A DNA stretch of 56,836 nt from Candidatus Aenigmatarchaeota archaeon (GCA_018304615.1 JAGVVV010000004.1:1-56836); one strand, 5' to 3'. Counted from the first letter of the stretch, positions 28,666 to 38,131 are shown. Translations and numbers: made by a program. The notes: generated by a model not told the origin, from the letters alone.

Positions 28666-28884
28666 ATGAACAAACTGCTAATTGGTGGAATTGCTCTGAT
28701 AGTAGTTGGAATCCTCTTTGCATTCTTCTTCCTTGAAAAACCGAGTGTAGTTCAGCAACCAATAGTCCTTTCTCCAGAACAAAAGTTGGCAGAAAATCAG
28801 GTTGTCGGAACAATCGACGATGAACTAGAACAAGCTATCGCAAGCATTACAGATCAAGACGTAGAGAATCTTTTGCTTTCGTAA
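28666..28884 (+). CDS. Small membrane-anchored hypothetical protein
   Basis: N-terminal TM 'LIGGIALIVVGILFAFFFL'. Confidence 0.5.
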   Translation: MNKLLIGGIALIVVGILFAFFFLEKPSVVQQPIVLSPEQKLAENQVVGTIDDELEQAIASITDQDVENLLLS

Positions 28885-28957
28885 TCTTTTTCTTTTTTAC
28901 TCTTCTTTTTACAGTCGAATTATATATGTTTAAGTTCTGAAATAATAAATAATTTTT

Positions 28958-30157
28958 ATGAAAGGCGTGGCCGCCGCTACTATTCTCCTGCTTCTTCTAG
29001 TAATTTTTGTTGCTGTATATGTAGCAAGTAACTATGTTCCCTCTTCTTCAGATAATGGAGCGGTCACAGGAGGAGTGTTTAGTCCTTTTAATGGATCGGA
29101 TATTCGCTGTTCCCAGACTAATCAAGTCACTTGGCAGTGTAAAAGCAGGAATCAACCTTTGAACTGTTTGAGAAGAAATGACTATGAGTGGATTTGCAGC
29201 ACAAGACAACTTCCAATTACAACTACGACTAGAACCACTACTTCGACTAGAACAACAAGCGTAACGATCGGTACAACATCAACAACAACTACATTTCCAA
29301 CAACATCTACAACTTCTACATCAACTTCTTCAACTACTACAACTAGTCCTATTCAAGGGAATGTTTTATTTTCAGATGATTTTGAAAGCTATACATCTGC
29401 AAATTCTCCTCCTAATGTTCGTAGTGGAACAATCGGTTGGTATCATGGAGATGATGGACCCAATGCTGGGAATGCTCAAACTCAAACGCCTGCTCATAAT
29501 GGAGCTGATATAGATCAATCTGGATCAGACAAATATCCAGATTTAACGCCTCCTACTGGTTACCACAGAGTTTACACAGGCATTCCAACTCATTCCGGTA
29601 GTAAAGCAGTGAAATACCTTAGCGATGTAAAGACAGGTTGCAAACTTTCAATGATGATACATAATGTAGTACCAACTGGCTCGGGGTCAATACAACTTAC
29701 TGATTTCTGGGTAATGATTCCCACAGATGCGTTGTCTGTGCCTACAACACGCAACCCAATAATAGGTCTAGTCATGATGGGCTCAATTCAGGTAGCTGCA
29801 TATTGGGACAGCAGTTCATCGGATTCGTGGAGGTTCCAATTTCAAACCCCAGATAAATCATTTACAAATATTGGGTCATACACGCTTACAAAAGCAGTTT
29901 GGCACCATTTCCAAATAGTATATGACCACGCTACTCAAACTTTGCTTGATATTGTAGTTGATGGTACACACCCATTTTTAGGGTTACCAAGTAGCAACGT
30001 GCGACCACTTCCTAATGATGTGTGGGATTCTGGAATATGGTGGCAAAATACGCGTAATGTTGCTGCCGGTGAAACGGAATGCGTGGAGGACACAGGATTC
30101 CAAGTACAAATGTATGTTGACGATTTTAGTATTTCACAGTTGCAGTCATGGCCTTAG
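28958..30157 (+). CDS. Secreted surface protein with Thr-rich linker and lectin/LamG-like domain
   Basis: N-terminal TM, Thr/Ser-rich stalk, 'LFSDDFESYTS...MYVDDFSISQLQSWP'; paralog of the truncated protein at 1-510. Confidence 0.65.
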   Translation: MKGVAAATILLLLLVIFVAVYVASNYVPSSSDNGAVTGGVFSPFNGSDIRCSQTNQVTWQCKSRNQPLNCLRRNDYEWICSTRQLPITTTTRTTTSTRTTSVTIGTTSTTTTFPTTSTTSTSTSSTTTTSPIQGNVLFSDDFESYTSANSPPNVRSGTIGWYHGDDGPNAGNAQTQTPAHNGADIDQSGSDKYPDLTPPTGYHRVYTGIPTHSGSKAVKYLSDVKTGCKLSMMIHNVVPTGSGSIQLTDFWVMIPTDALSVPTTRNPIIGLVMMGSIQVAAYWDSSSSDSWRFQFQTPDKSFTNIGSYTLTKAVWHHFQIVYDHATQTLLDIVVDGTHPFLGLPSSNVRPLPNDVWDSGIWWQNTRNVAAGETECVEDTGFQVQMYVDDFSISQLQSWP

Positions 30158-30161
30158 GATC

Positions 30162-30758
30162 CTATTCTTCTTTCCCGAAATCAGTAATCTTGTACTTGAA
30201 CTCTTCATCCGATTTAATAGTTCCTCTTTCTTTAAGAACTTCCCTCGTGAGCAGCCAGAATAAAGTTGCCAGAGCCTTTTTCCCCTTGTTGTTCGCGGGA
30301 ATTATCAAATCAATGTTCCTTGTCTCATTAAATGTATCGCAAATCCCAATCACAGGAATCCTGGCAGTCACTGTCTCTTTGAGGGCTTGGTAATCTATCA
30401 GTGGATCGGACACAAGAACTATGTCAGCTTCATAATAATTTTTAAATTGAGGATTTGTCAATGTCCCAGGCAGGAATCTTCCTGTTGAAGATTTAGCATC
30501 AATCACTTCAGCAAATTTTTTAACACTCTCCTGTGCGGCCATCTTTCTGCCGACGATTAGAACATATTTTCCTCTTGCAAGAAACTTCGCAGCCAGTCTT
30601 ATCCTCTCGTCGACTTTGCTCAGGTTGAGAACAGCCAACCCATCGTCTCTGATGTTGTAGATGAACTCCTTCATGTCAGCAGTTCTCTGCTTCATTCCTA
30701 TGTGAAGGCCTGCAGCTAGATACTCTTCGCGGGGTATCAAAAGTTTAGTCGGCATTGT
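30162..30758 (-). CDS. 30S ribosomal protein uS2 (start trimmed to MPTK)
   Basis: 'YLAAGLHIGMKQRTADMKEFIYNIRDDGLAVLNL', 'FLPGTLTNPQFKNYYEADIVLVSDPLIDYQALKE'. Confidence 0.92.
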   Translation of the reverse strand, partial: TMPTKLLIPREEYLAAGLHIGMKQRTADMKEFIYNIRDDGLAVLNLSKVDERIRLAAKFLARGKYVLIVGRKMAAQESVKKFAEVIDAKSSTGRFLPGTLTNPQFKNYYEADIVLVSDPLIDYQALKETVTARIPVIGICDTFNETRNIDLIIPANNKGKKALATLFWLLTREVLKERGTIKSDEEFKYKITDFGKEE

Positions 30759-30793
30759 ATCACAAGAATTATTAAACAAGAATCCATTTAAAC

Positions 30794-31591
30794 CTATCCT
30801 ATGTAGCTCAGTTTTTCTTTCTGTTCGCCAGGTTTCTCAGGAGGTCTCATCATTCCCATTGCAGCCTTCCTCTGCACGTCTTCTATTTTCTTGATGAAGT
30901 CTTCCATCTCCTTGACCTTCTTGTCGAGCTTGCTCGTATCCACGTCAAGTTTCAGGAGTTTCATGAGGACTTTGAGCAACTGTTCTGCACTCTTAGGATC
31001 AGGAATTATAGGAAATCCAACCGTTTCCCCAAGGAGACAAGTCCCTTTCATGTTTTTCAGCCTACCCAATCCAATCAAAAGGCCTGAAGCACCGACAATG
31101 GTTCCGACTTTGCTTCCTGCATCAAAATCAATCCCCGCCCCATCGTATTTTTTTATCAATTCGGGTTCGCTCACTGCTCCGATCACTTTTGGTTTGGAAG
31201 CCTCTTCTCCGACGCTCAATCCTGCCAGAGTGAACATCTCCTTGCATCCAAACTTTTCCACATAATCGAGAATCGTATTTGCTATCTCATAATGGCCGCC
31301 TGGATCGACGCTCTGACTGTCCCCAATAAGAATTATCAAATCTCTCTGCCCCGATTTCTTCGCCTTCCAATAATAAAATTCATTTTTCAGTACATGCACG
31401 GCTGAAGATTGATGAAGTAAAACAAACGGCATGAAATGCGAAGAATACAGTTCGGCGAATTTTTTTGCCTTGAGTTCCTCGACTAGATACCCGGCAGCTA
31501 TCCTTCCCACATTCCCTACTCCGGGAAGTCCCTCTATGAACACAGGATTCTTCAGCTTCGGCTTCTCAATTTCGTGAATGTCAGTACTCAT
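30794..31591 (-). CDS. Proteasome assembly chaperone (PAC2) family protein
   Basis: 'PVFIEGLPGVGNVGRIAAGYLVEEL', 'DLIILIGDSQSVDPGGHYEIANTILDY'. Confidence 0.88.
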   Translation of the reverse strand: MSTDIHEIEKPKLKNPVFIEGLPGVGNVGRIAAGYLVEELKAKKFAELYSSHFMPFVLLHQSSAVHVLKNEFYYWKAKKSGQRDLIILIGDSQSVDPGGHYEIANTILDYVEKFGCKEMFTLAGLSVGEEASKPKVIGAVSEPELIKKYDGAGIDFDAGSKVGTIVGASGLLIGLGRLKNMKGTCLLGETVGFPIIPDPKSAEQLLKVLMKLLKLDVDTSKLDKKVKEMEDFIKKIEDVQRKAAMGMMRPPEKPGEQKEKLSYIG

Positions 31592-31629
31592 TACACCACA
31601 ATATCTATTGGAATTTCTTTTGGATATAT

Positions 31630-31773
31630 TTAAATTTTAGAAACCATCCTTCTGTACTTCCCGTACCTGTCTTCAGGGGAAAACGGCGGCGGGTTTGGAT
31701 TTATCGATTTTTGATTGCACCTGGGGCATAATTCCTTAAACGTGTAAATCTCGCAACTGGGGCATTTCCTCAT
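31630..31773 (-). CDS. Ribosome biogenesis protein Nop10 (47 aa; below the ORF-track cutoff)
   Basis: MRKCPSCEIYTFKELCPRCNQKSINPNPPPFSPEDRYGKYRRMVSKI. Confidence 0.93.
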   Translation of the reverse strand: MRKCPSCEIYTFKELCPRCNQKSINPNPPPFSPEDRYGKYRRMVSKI

Positions 31774-31775
31774 CT

Positions 31776-32306
31776 TCACTTCATCAATGCCTCTATTTTT
31801 GGGAGAACTCTTTTTGCATAAGTAACAGAAACAAAACTACCTTTTTCCTTCTTCATCATGCCTTTCAGTTTTTTCACTTTCACGAATCTTGTGTCTGTGA
31901 GGTCTTTATCAAATTTCATATCCGAAATCTTTCCATTGAATCTCAGTGCGAAGACTTTCCTGAACTCCCTGTTTAACTTCTTCCCATCTCTCCAGTCTGC
32001 TACGTGGTCTTCGACGTGGATCAAATCATCTGGTTGGATTACAAGACCGATCTCCTCTCTCAGTTCTTTCAGAGCCGTGTCCACATAACTTTCCCCGTAA
32101 ATCACATGGCCTCCGACCAGGGTGTCATATTTGTTAGGATAAAGATCCGTGTCAGCAGACCTCTTGTGGATCAGTATTTCTCCATGGGAATTGAAAATCC
32201 AAACGTGAGAAACCCTGTGCCAATCTCCGTCATTGTGAACTGCACTTCGAATTTTCATCCCAACCGGGTTGTTTTTTTCATCCGCTATTACCAAAAATTC
32301 ATCCAT
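31776..32306 (-). CDS. NUDIX hydrolase (IPP isomerase-like)
   Basis: 'GEILIHKRSADTDLYPNKYDTLVGGHVIYGESYVDTALKELREEIGL'. Confidence 0.88.
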   Translation of the reverse strand: MDEFLVIADEKNNPVGMKIRSAVHNDGDWHRVSHVWIFNSHGEILIHKRSADTDLYPNKYDTLVGGHVIYGESYVDTALKELREEIGLVIQPDDLIHVEDHVADWRDGKKLNREFRKVFALRFNGKISDMKFDKDLTDTRFVKVKKLKGMMKKEKGSFVSVTYAKRVLPKIEALMK

Positions 32307-32310
32307 TCCA

Positions 32311-32974
32311 TCACTGCTTGATAAATTTGTAACTTCCCTCTCCGTCTATGTTCACCATCTTTGAGACAACCTTTTCGAGAGTTTCTTTCAATTTCTTTTC
32401 TGTCTTCTTCGGATCCTTGGTGGAGACTTCAAGCCTGTATTTCGGGGCTGAGATGTACCTGATTGACGCTCCGGTTTCCTTCTCTATCTCTCCTAGGATT
32501 TTCTTGATTTCTGCCAAACCGTTCTTCGAATAGCTTCTCAGCTCGACTTCGGCCTTGATCGACATCTCCTTTTCTTCCGAATTTTTCCTGAATGAGATAT
32601 CCCACTTCTTCATGAGCTTGTTCGACGGACTTTCCCATCTCCCTTCCAGCCATCTCAAGCATCTTCTCTGCCCTCTGGTTTCTCCTGAAGGCGTTTGTTT
32701 TCTCCCTCTCATCAAATTTGGTTACTCTCTTCAAGCTGAGATTGACCGCGTTCTTCTGGTAATCTATCTTGACTACCTTTGCAACATACTGCTTGTTCGG
32801 TTTTACGAATTCTCTGATGTCATGGACCCACTTTCCCGAGACTTCAGAGACATGTATCATCCCTTCGATGCCAGGATATTCGTCCATCCTGCACCATGCA
32901 GCATAAGGGGTGATTCTTTCAACCGTACATAGGACGAATTCTCCCCAGTCTGGCATTTCCTTTCTTTTGACCAT
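32311..32974 (-). CDS. Translation initiation factor aIF2-alpha, split between two frames with an apparent internal deletion
   Basis: The 32429-32974 ORF has the S1 domain and start of the helical domain (MPDWGEFVLCTVERITPYAAWCRMDEYPGIEGMIHVSEV...AHEEVGYLIQEKFG). The 32311-32715 ORF carries the C-terminal domain (MSIKAEVELRSYSKNGLAEIKKIL...SAPKYRLEV). Confidence 0.85.
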
Positions 32975-33045
32975 ACTAACTGAATTACATTTGTAAGGTT
33001 AGGGATAAATTTAACTGCTTTCTTTTCTTAGTATCAAGAGATATC

Positions 33046-33282
33046 ATGAAATACAAAATCGTCCACGTGAGATCTGAATGTATAGGTTGTACGGCATGTG
33101 CTGCTTCTTGCGAGGAATTCTGGGAGATGAACGAAGATTCGAAAAGCGACTTGAAAGGTTCTAAATGGGAAGGAGAAACACAAGTTTTGGAGCTCGATGA
33201 ATTGAAGTCAAACATGGACGCAGCTCAGTTATGCCCCGTTAATTGTATTCACATTTTCGAAAGCGGGAAAAAACTAATTTAG
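33046..33282 (+). CDS. 4Fe-4S ferredoxin
   Basis: 'CIGCTACAASCEEFWEM...AAQLCPVNCIHIFESGKKL'. Confidence 0.85.
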   Translation: MKYKIVHVRSECIGCTACAASCEEFWEMNEDSKSDLKGSKWEGETQVLELDELKSNMDAAQLCPVNCIHIFESGKKLI

Positions 33283-33368
33283 TGCAGGAGGCCGGATTTG
33301 AACCGGCGAAGGCACTAAGCCACATGGTCCTAAGCCATGTCCCTTTGACCGGACTTGGGTACCCCTGC
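33283..33368 (-). tRNA. tRNA-Leu(UAG)
   Basis: Reverse complement GCAGGGG...CTTAGGA...GGTTCAAATCC...CTCCTGCA; acceptor pairs, long variable arm, anticodon TAG. Confidence 0.9.
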
Positions 33369-33406
33369 CTAACTCATAAGATAATTCGACTAACTATTAA
33401 AACTAT

Positions 33407-33550
33407 TCAACTGTTTGTGGAGTTATTTCTCAGTGTCTTGTCATGACTAGGGAACAGAGAATTGACATCAAACTTCAAAAAATAATATCCAACAACCACT
33501 ACGATGAGTAGCAAAAAGAATAGAAAGAGGACTATTACATCTCTTCTCAT
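33407..33550 (-). CDS. Small single-TM protein (47 aa)
   Basis: MRRDVIVLFLFFLLLIVVVVGYYFLKFDVNSLFPSHDKTLRNNSTNS. Confidence 0.4.
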   Translation of the reverse strand: MRRDVIVLFLFFLLLIVVVVGYYFLKFDVNSLFPSHDKTLRNNSTNS

Positions 33551-33562
33551 CTGATCACGAAG

Positions 33563-33892
33563 TTAAAGGTCTACTTTAACTCCACCGAATTTTTTAGCAA
33601 CCCAGTTGTACAGCCAAGCGAAAAGGTATCCTCCGATGAACCCGGCTATCCCGTAACTTATCGGGAATATTATCAGTCCAGCAATTCCGACTGCAGGTCC
33701 CATCCCCATCATCTCGAAGCCCTGGAACATTCTTCCCGTGAAGTCAGCTACGGAGAGACCCAGCACGATCATGATTCCAACTACTAGGCCCCATATGACG
33801 CCCATCACAGCTGAAATCCTCGCTGTTGACATTGGGTCGATTGATTTCAATACTCTCAATTTATCACTAAGAATAATTCGAATTGGGACCAA
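33563..33892 (-). CDS. Membrane protein of unknown function
   Basis: Two TM helices (VIWGLVVGIMIVLGLSV; VGIAGLIIFPISYGIAGFIGGYLFAWLYNWVAKKFGG). Confidence 0.65.
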   Translation of the reverse strand: MVPIRIILSDKLRVLKSIDPMSTARISAVMGVIWGLVVGIMIVLGLSVADFTGRMFQGFEMMGMGPAVGIAGLIIFPISYGIAGFIGGYLFAWLYNWVAKKFGGVKVDL

Positions 33893-33966
33893 ATAAAAGG
33901 AGGTGTTTCGACTGTTTATTTTAAATAAGTTCGAAATATTTAATCATAGCACAAGAGGAAGTTAGA

Positions 33967-35454
33967 ATGAAGCAATTGATTCACAAAGGGGTTATTGTTC
34001 CCAAGTACGAAGCTAAAGGTTTCCGTCTCAAGTTCAGAGGAAAAACTATTTCACTCACTGCAAAACAGGAAGAGATGGCTGTCGCATGGGTGAGGAAGTT
34101 GGGAACTGAATATGTGGAAGATCCAGTTTTTATAAAGAATTTCTTTGATGATTTCTGCAAAGCTCTTGGGGTTCAAGGTTCGAAACAGGATTTTGACTTT
34201 TCTGAAATCAAAGAGTATGTAGAGAAAGAAAGAGAAGAGAAGCTGAAAATTACAAAGGAAGAAAAGAAGAAATTAGCTTCAACAAGAAAAGAGATTCGCG
34301 AGAAAAATAAAGAAAAATACGGATTTGCAACTGTGGACGGCGAGGTTGTCGAACTTGGAAATTACATGGCCGAGCCGAGTTCAATTTTCATGGGAAGAGG
34401 CAAACACCCGTTAAGAGGGAAATGGAAAGAGGGAGCGACTGAAGAGGAGATAATCTTGAATCTTTCTCCTGATGCTCCAAGGCCACCAGGAAAATGGAAA
34501 CAGATCGTATGGAACCAAAATTTTATGTGGATTGCAAGATGGGACGATAAATTAAGAGGCAAAGAAAAATATGTTTGGTTATCTGATACTTCTTTTCCCA
34601 AGCAAGAGAGAGAGATCGAGAAGTTTAATAAAGCGAGTGAGTTGGGAAAGAAGTATGATCTGCTGAAGAAACACATTAACGACAACTTGAATTCTCCTGA
34701 CATCAAGACGAGAAAAATAGCTACTGCCTGTTATCTTATCGATTCATTGAGCATGAGAGTTGGTGATGAAAAAGATGAAGATGAAGCTGACACTGTAGGC
34801 GCGACTACCTTGACTCCAAGTAATCTGAAAATAGAAGGAAATCACGTCAAGTTTGATTTCCTGGGAAAGGATTCTGTCAGATTGCAGAAGGATATAGAAT
34901 TACCAGAACAGGTAGTGAAAAATTTAAAAGAATTCATTTCTCAATCCAAGCCTTCAATTTTTGAAGGCGTTCGATCAGAGAATGTGAATGAATTCCTGAG
35001 TTCTGTCGTTCCAGAAATCAGCGCCAAAGTCTTTCGTACTTATCATGCATCCAGAGAGGTTGAAAATTATCTGAAAAAAGAAAAAATATCTGAGAGCGAT
35101 CCGGTAGATTATAAAAAATATGTTGCTACCATGGCAAATCTTCAGGCAGCCATAGTATGTAACCACAAGAGGAAACTGCCTGCTAAATGGAAAGAGACTC
35201 TCGAGAAAAAAGTCGACAGGTTGAAGATGTTGAAGGAAAAGAAAGGAAAGAAGACTCCGGAACGTGTCAAATCCATGGAATTAAAGATAAAGCTGATGAA
35301 GGAGACGAAGGACTACAATCTAAACACTTCGCTGAAGAGCTACATAGATCCCAGAATTTATTACAAGTGGAGCAAGAAGGCCGATTTTGACTGGAAAAAA
35401 TTCTATTCGAAGAATCTTCAGAAAAAATTCTCTTGGGTCGAGAAGGAAAAATAG
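33967..35454 (+). CDS. Eukaryote-type DNA topoisomerase IB
   Basis: 'IFMGRGKHPLRGKWK', 'NLSPDAPRPPGKWKQIVWNQNFMWIARWDD', 'LIDSLSMRVGDEKDEDEADTVGATTL', 'DFLGKDSVRL', 'KVFRTYHAS', 'AIVCNHKR', catalytic 'SLKSYIDPRIYYKW'. Confidence 0.93.
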   Translation: MKQLIHKGVIVPKYEAKGFRLKFRGKTISLTAKQEEMAVAWVRKLGTEYVEDPVFIKNFFDDFCKALGVQGSKQDFDFSEIKEYVEKEREEKLKITKEEKKKLASTRKEIREKNKEKYGFATVDGEVVELGNYMAEPSSIFMGRGKHPLRGKWKEGATEEEIILNLSPDAPRPPGKWKQIVWNQNFMWIARWDDKLRGKEKYVWLSDTSFPKQEREIEKFNKASELGKKYDLLKKHINDNLNSPDIKTRKIATACYLIDSLSMRVGDEKDEDEADTVGATTLTPSNLKIEGNHVKFDFLGKDSVRLQKDIELPEQVVKNLKEFISQSKPSIFEGVRSENVNEFLSSVVPEISAKVFRTYHASREVENYLKKEKISESDPVDYKKYVATMANLQAAIVCNHKRKLPAKWKETLEKKVDRLKMLKEKKGKKTPERVKSMELKIKLMKETKDYNLNTSLKSYIDPRIYYKWSKKADFDWKKFYSKNLQKKFSWVEKEK

Positions 35455-35457
35455 AAA

Positions 35458-36666
35458 TTAATGATAGGTTCTTCTGGAAAATCGTCTGCCGAATCTTGAA
35501 CCAAATCTTCTCCTTCCAAAGGATGTGTGTTCGGCAGATCTGTAAGTGTTGAATGGCAATATTTTGAAATCTCTGACTTCCATTTTCTGGATATCGTAAT
35601 CAAAATTGTGTATTATTTTTCTGAATGCATTGTGGTCTTCTCTGGTCAAAAGAGAGATGGCTTTTCCAGATTCTCCTGCTCTGGCAGTTCTTCCAATTCT
35701 ATTCATGTAATCTTCTGCATATTTCGGAATCCCGTAATTGAAAATGTGAGTGACATTTTTAATGTCTAAACCTCTCGCAGCCACGTCAGTTGCAACTAAA
35801 ATTTTTACGATACCTCGATGGAAATCTGCCATTACTTTTTCTCTCCTTGACTGAGTCAAACCTCCGTGCAAAGCCGTCGCGTTTATGCCGTTGTTCTGAA
35901 GGTTTCTAGAGACTGCATCCGCTTCTTTCCTTGAATTGCAGAAAATTATTGCCAGTTCCCCGTCCTCTTGGTTAATCAAGTGAACTAGTAAAGAAAATTT
36001 GCTTCTTTGATCAATATCGACGTAAAATTGTTTTAAGATGTCATCTCTTACTTTAGTTTCTGTCTGTATCTTTTTTGCATTTTTTGTGAATCTGTCCCTC
36101 ATTTTTGCCAAGTTGTATGGCATGGTAGCACTGAACAGAAGAGTTTGCCTGTCTTTCGGGATGTGCTGCTCTATCGTCATGATGTCTTCGATGAAGCCCA
36201 TGTCTATCATCTTGTCGGCTTCGTCCAAAACAAACATTTTCAAATTTCTCGCGTCCATTGTTCCTCTTTTCATGTGGTCTAGAACCCTACCAGGAGTGCC
36301 GACGACAATTTCCGCATGCTTCAGGCCAGAAAACTGAGGTTCCATTGATACCCCTCCGTAAACCTCTTGTATGAAAAGTCCTTTGAGGCGTGAGAATTTC
36401 TTGAGCTCACTTGCTATTTGCAGTGAAAGTTCTCTTGTAGGAGCCAAAACTAGAGCTTGAATCTTACCGCCCTTTACAACTTTCTCTACCAGAGGAATCC
36501 CAAAGGCTCCTGTTTTTCCAGACCCTGTTTCCGATTGTCCAATAACGTCATGACCTTGCTTGATGAAAGGAATAGTTTCAATCTGAATTCTCGTAGGCTT
36601 TTCAAAACCGATACCGCTAAGTGAATCGTATACGCTCTTCTCTATGTTCATCTCTTCGAATTTCAT
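35458..36666 (-). CDS. DEAD-box RNA helicase
   Basis: 'QSETGSGKTGAF', 'APTRELSLQIA', 'VLDEADKM', 'SATMP', 'ARGLDIKNVTHIFNYGIPKYAEDYMNRIGRTARAG'. Confidence 0.95.
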   Translation of the reverse strand: MKFEEMNIEKSVYDSLSGIGFEKPTRIQIETIPFIKQGHDVIGQSETGSGKTGAFGIPLVEKVVKGGKIQALVLAPTRELSLQIASELKKFSRLKGLFIQEVYGGVSMEPQFSGLKHAEIVVGTPGRVLDHMKRGTMDARNLKMFVLDEADKMIDMGFIEDIMTIEQHIPKDRQTLLFSATMPYNLAKMRDRFTKNAKKIQTETKVRDDILKQFYVDIDQRSKFSLLVHLINQEDGELAIIFCNSRKEADAVSRNLQNNGINATALHGGLTQSRREKVMADFHRGIVKILVATDVAARGLDIKNVTHIFNYGIPKYAEDYMNRIGRTARAGESGKAISLLTREDHNAFRKIIHNFDYDIQKMEVRDFKILPFNTYRSAEHTSFGRRRFGSRFGRRFSRRTYH

Positions 36667-36823
36667 ATTGATTCTCCTTTTCGATCAAGCCACAAGAGCA
36701 TTAGAATTAGTATGTAAACCAACGCTAATTGTCACGAGCTTTGTACTTTTTCTTTAGATTACAATCGGAAGTTGAGTATTTAAGCTTTCTCTTTATTTAA
36801 CATTTCAAAAACAATATTATTTT

Positions 36824-37081
36824 ATGGAAACGTACGATTCCGAAGAAGTGAAAAAAATTCTTGCTATGTTGAGAGGAATCAACTCTAAAGTCAAAAAATC
36901 CAAAAGTCTAGAGCCTACAAGACTAGAAAAGCAGATAAAATACCTTGAGCAGAGGCTAAAATTCTTCAATCCTACAAAAGAGATGCTAGGATACATCATC
37001 AATCATGCCGAAAAGTCCAATCCTAAACTAGATCCTATTCTTCTACAAAGGCTGAAAGAAGAATATGCTAAAAAATTATAA
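36824..37081 (+). CDS. Small conserved protein, paralog of the 40740-40979 product
   Basis: Shared 'IxYLxQRxKFFNPTxxMLxYIIxHxEK' with the 40740-40979 ORF. Confidence 0.6.
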   Translation: METYDSEEVKKILAMLRGINSKVKKSKSLEPTRLEKQIKYLEQRLKFFNPTKEMLGYIINHAEKSNPKLDPILLQRLKEEYAKKL

Positions 37082-37166
37082 TTCAATCATGCCGAAAAGT
37101 CCAATCCTAAACTAGATCCTATTCTTCTACAAAGGCTGAAAGAAGAATATGCTAAAAAATTATAAT
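36999..37166. repeat. Perfect 84-bp tandem direct duplication
   Basis: tcaatcatgccgaaaagtccaatcctaaactagatcc...gctaaaaaattataat occurs at 36999-37082 and again at 37083-37166. Confidence 0.97.
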
Positions 37167-37169
37167 GTG

Positions 37170-37255
37170 CTCCCGACGAGCAGTGTATCAAATTGTGACT
37201 GCTCCAACATTCGGCTGTTTTTTACAGTTGTAAACAAAGTTTTTACAGCTGTAAA
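37170..37255 (+). repeat. Interspersed repeat (GTGCTCCC... + CTCCAACATT... + TTTACAnnTGTAAA), tandem palindromes
   Basis: gtgctcccgacgagcagtg ... TTTACAGTTGTAAA (37221-37234) and TTTACAGCTGTAAA (37242-37255). Confidence 0.8.
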
Positions 37256-37258
37256 TAA

Positions 37259-37591
37259 TTATGAGTGTAGTTTTAACACTCTTCGAATAAGTAACTCTGG
37301 TGCCTCAGTTAAAGGTATCTTCTCTCTAAGTTCTTTAAGTCTATCTGGAGTACCGTTATACATAAGTAGCATTGGATTTATAGAAACAGCTCTATCAGGA
37401 AAAACAGAAACTTCAGCTTCACATCTATAATGCTTTTCATTTTGGCTTTGGCTTTGAAGTTCCAAATTCAAAAAATAAGCTCTTGTGGGAGGTATTGAAG
37501 GTACAGTTGCCAATGTTAGATAACCCAAAGATTTCAGTATCTTATCCAAGTTTTCTAATTGATTTTTTTCTAAAGTGAAAAAATCTGCCAT
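37259..37591 (-). CDS. Hypothetical protein
   Basis: 110-aa ORF. Confidence 0.5.
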   Translation of the reverse strand: MADFFTLEKNQLENLDKILKSLGYLTLATVPSIPPTRAYFLNLELQSQSQNEKHYRCEAEVSVFPDRAVSINPMLLMYNGTPDRLKELREKIPLTEAPELLIRRVLKLHS

Positions 37592-37635
37592 GTCTCTAAT
37601 TTGAAGGATGAAACTCTAATCTTTATCTATAAAAG

Positions 37636-37696
37636 TGCTCCCGACGAGCATAGCATCAGCATTAACATTTAGGGGATTTTTATTTACAGCTGTAAA
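37636..37696 (+). repeat. Interspersed repeat, full form
   Basis: gtgctcccgacgagcatagcatcagcattaacatttaggggatttttaTTTACAGCTGTAAA. Confidence 0.8.
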
Positions 37697-37699
37697 TAA

Positions 37700-38059
37700 T
37701 TACTCAAAATCAATTCTAAATTCTTTGCCGTGTCTATGAAATCCTAATCTTTCATATAATTTATGAACTTCTGGATTATCATCTCTGCTTGTTGTAATCA
37801 GTTTGTAACATTCCTGCTTTGCTACTTCTATTAGCTCTTTTAGAACAGCAGTTCCATAACCCTGACCTCGCTTTGATGTTTCAACAAAAACTCCTGTCAT
37901 AAATCCGAACGGTTTTGAATGATATGCAAATGGTGAGTCAGAAGGTAAAATATAAAGATAAGCTCGAGCAACTTCATTTTCCTCTTCTAAAATTGAAAAT
38001 TTAATACCTTGTGCGACAATCTTGTTTTTCTGCACTTGCATATTCACAACTAACATCAT
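37700..38059 (-). CDS. GNAT-family N-acetyltransferase
   Basis: 'GVFVETSKRGQGYGTAVLKELIEVAKQECYKLITTSRDDNPEVHKLYERLGF'. Confidence 0.9.
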   Translation of the reverse strand: MMLVVNMQVQKNKIVAQGIKFSILEEENEVARAYLYILPSDSPFAYHSKPFGFMTGVFVETSKRGQGYGTAVLKELIEVAKQECYKLITTSRDDNPEVHKLYERLGFHRHGKEFRIDFE

Positions 38060-38095
38060 TAAATATTAATGAATGATGTAGGTTCGAAAATCTTG

Positions 38096-38126
38096 TTTAC
38101 AGCTGTAAATTGTTTACATATGTAAA
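38096..38126. repeat. Interspersed palindromes (two)
   Basis: TTTACAGCTGTAAA (38096-38109) and TTTACATATGTAAA (38113-38126), next to the tRNA-Glu 3' end. Confidence 0.75.
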
Positions 38127-38131
38127 AAACT

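Noticed and set aside
32985-33215. Antisense ORF over the ferredoxin gene
   Set aside because: Opposite strand of a clear 4Fe-4S ferredoxin with CxxCxxC motifs.
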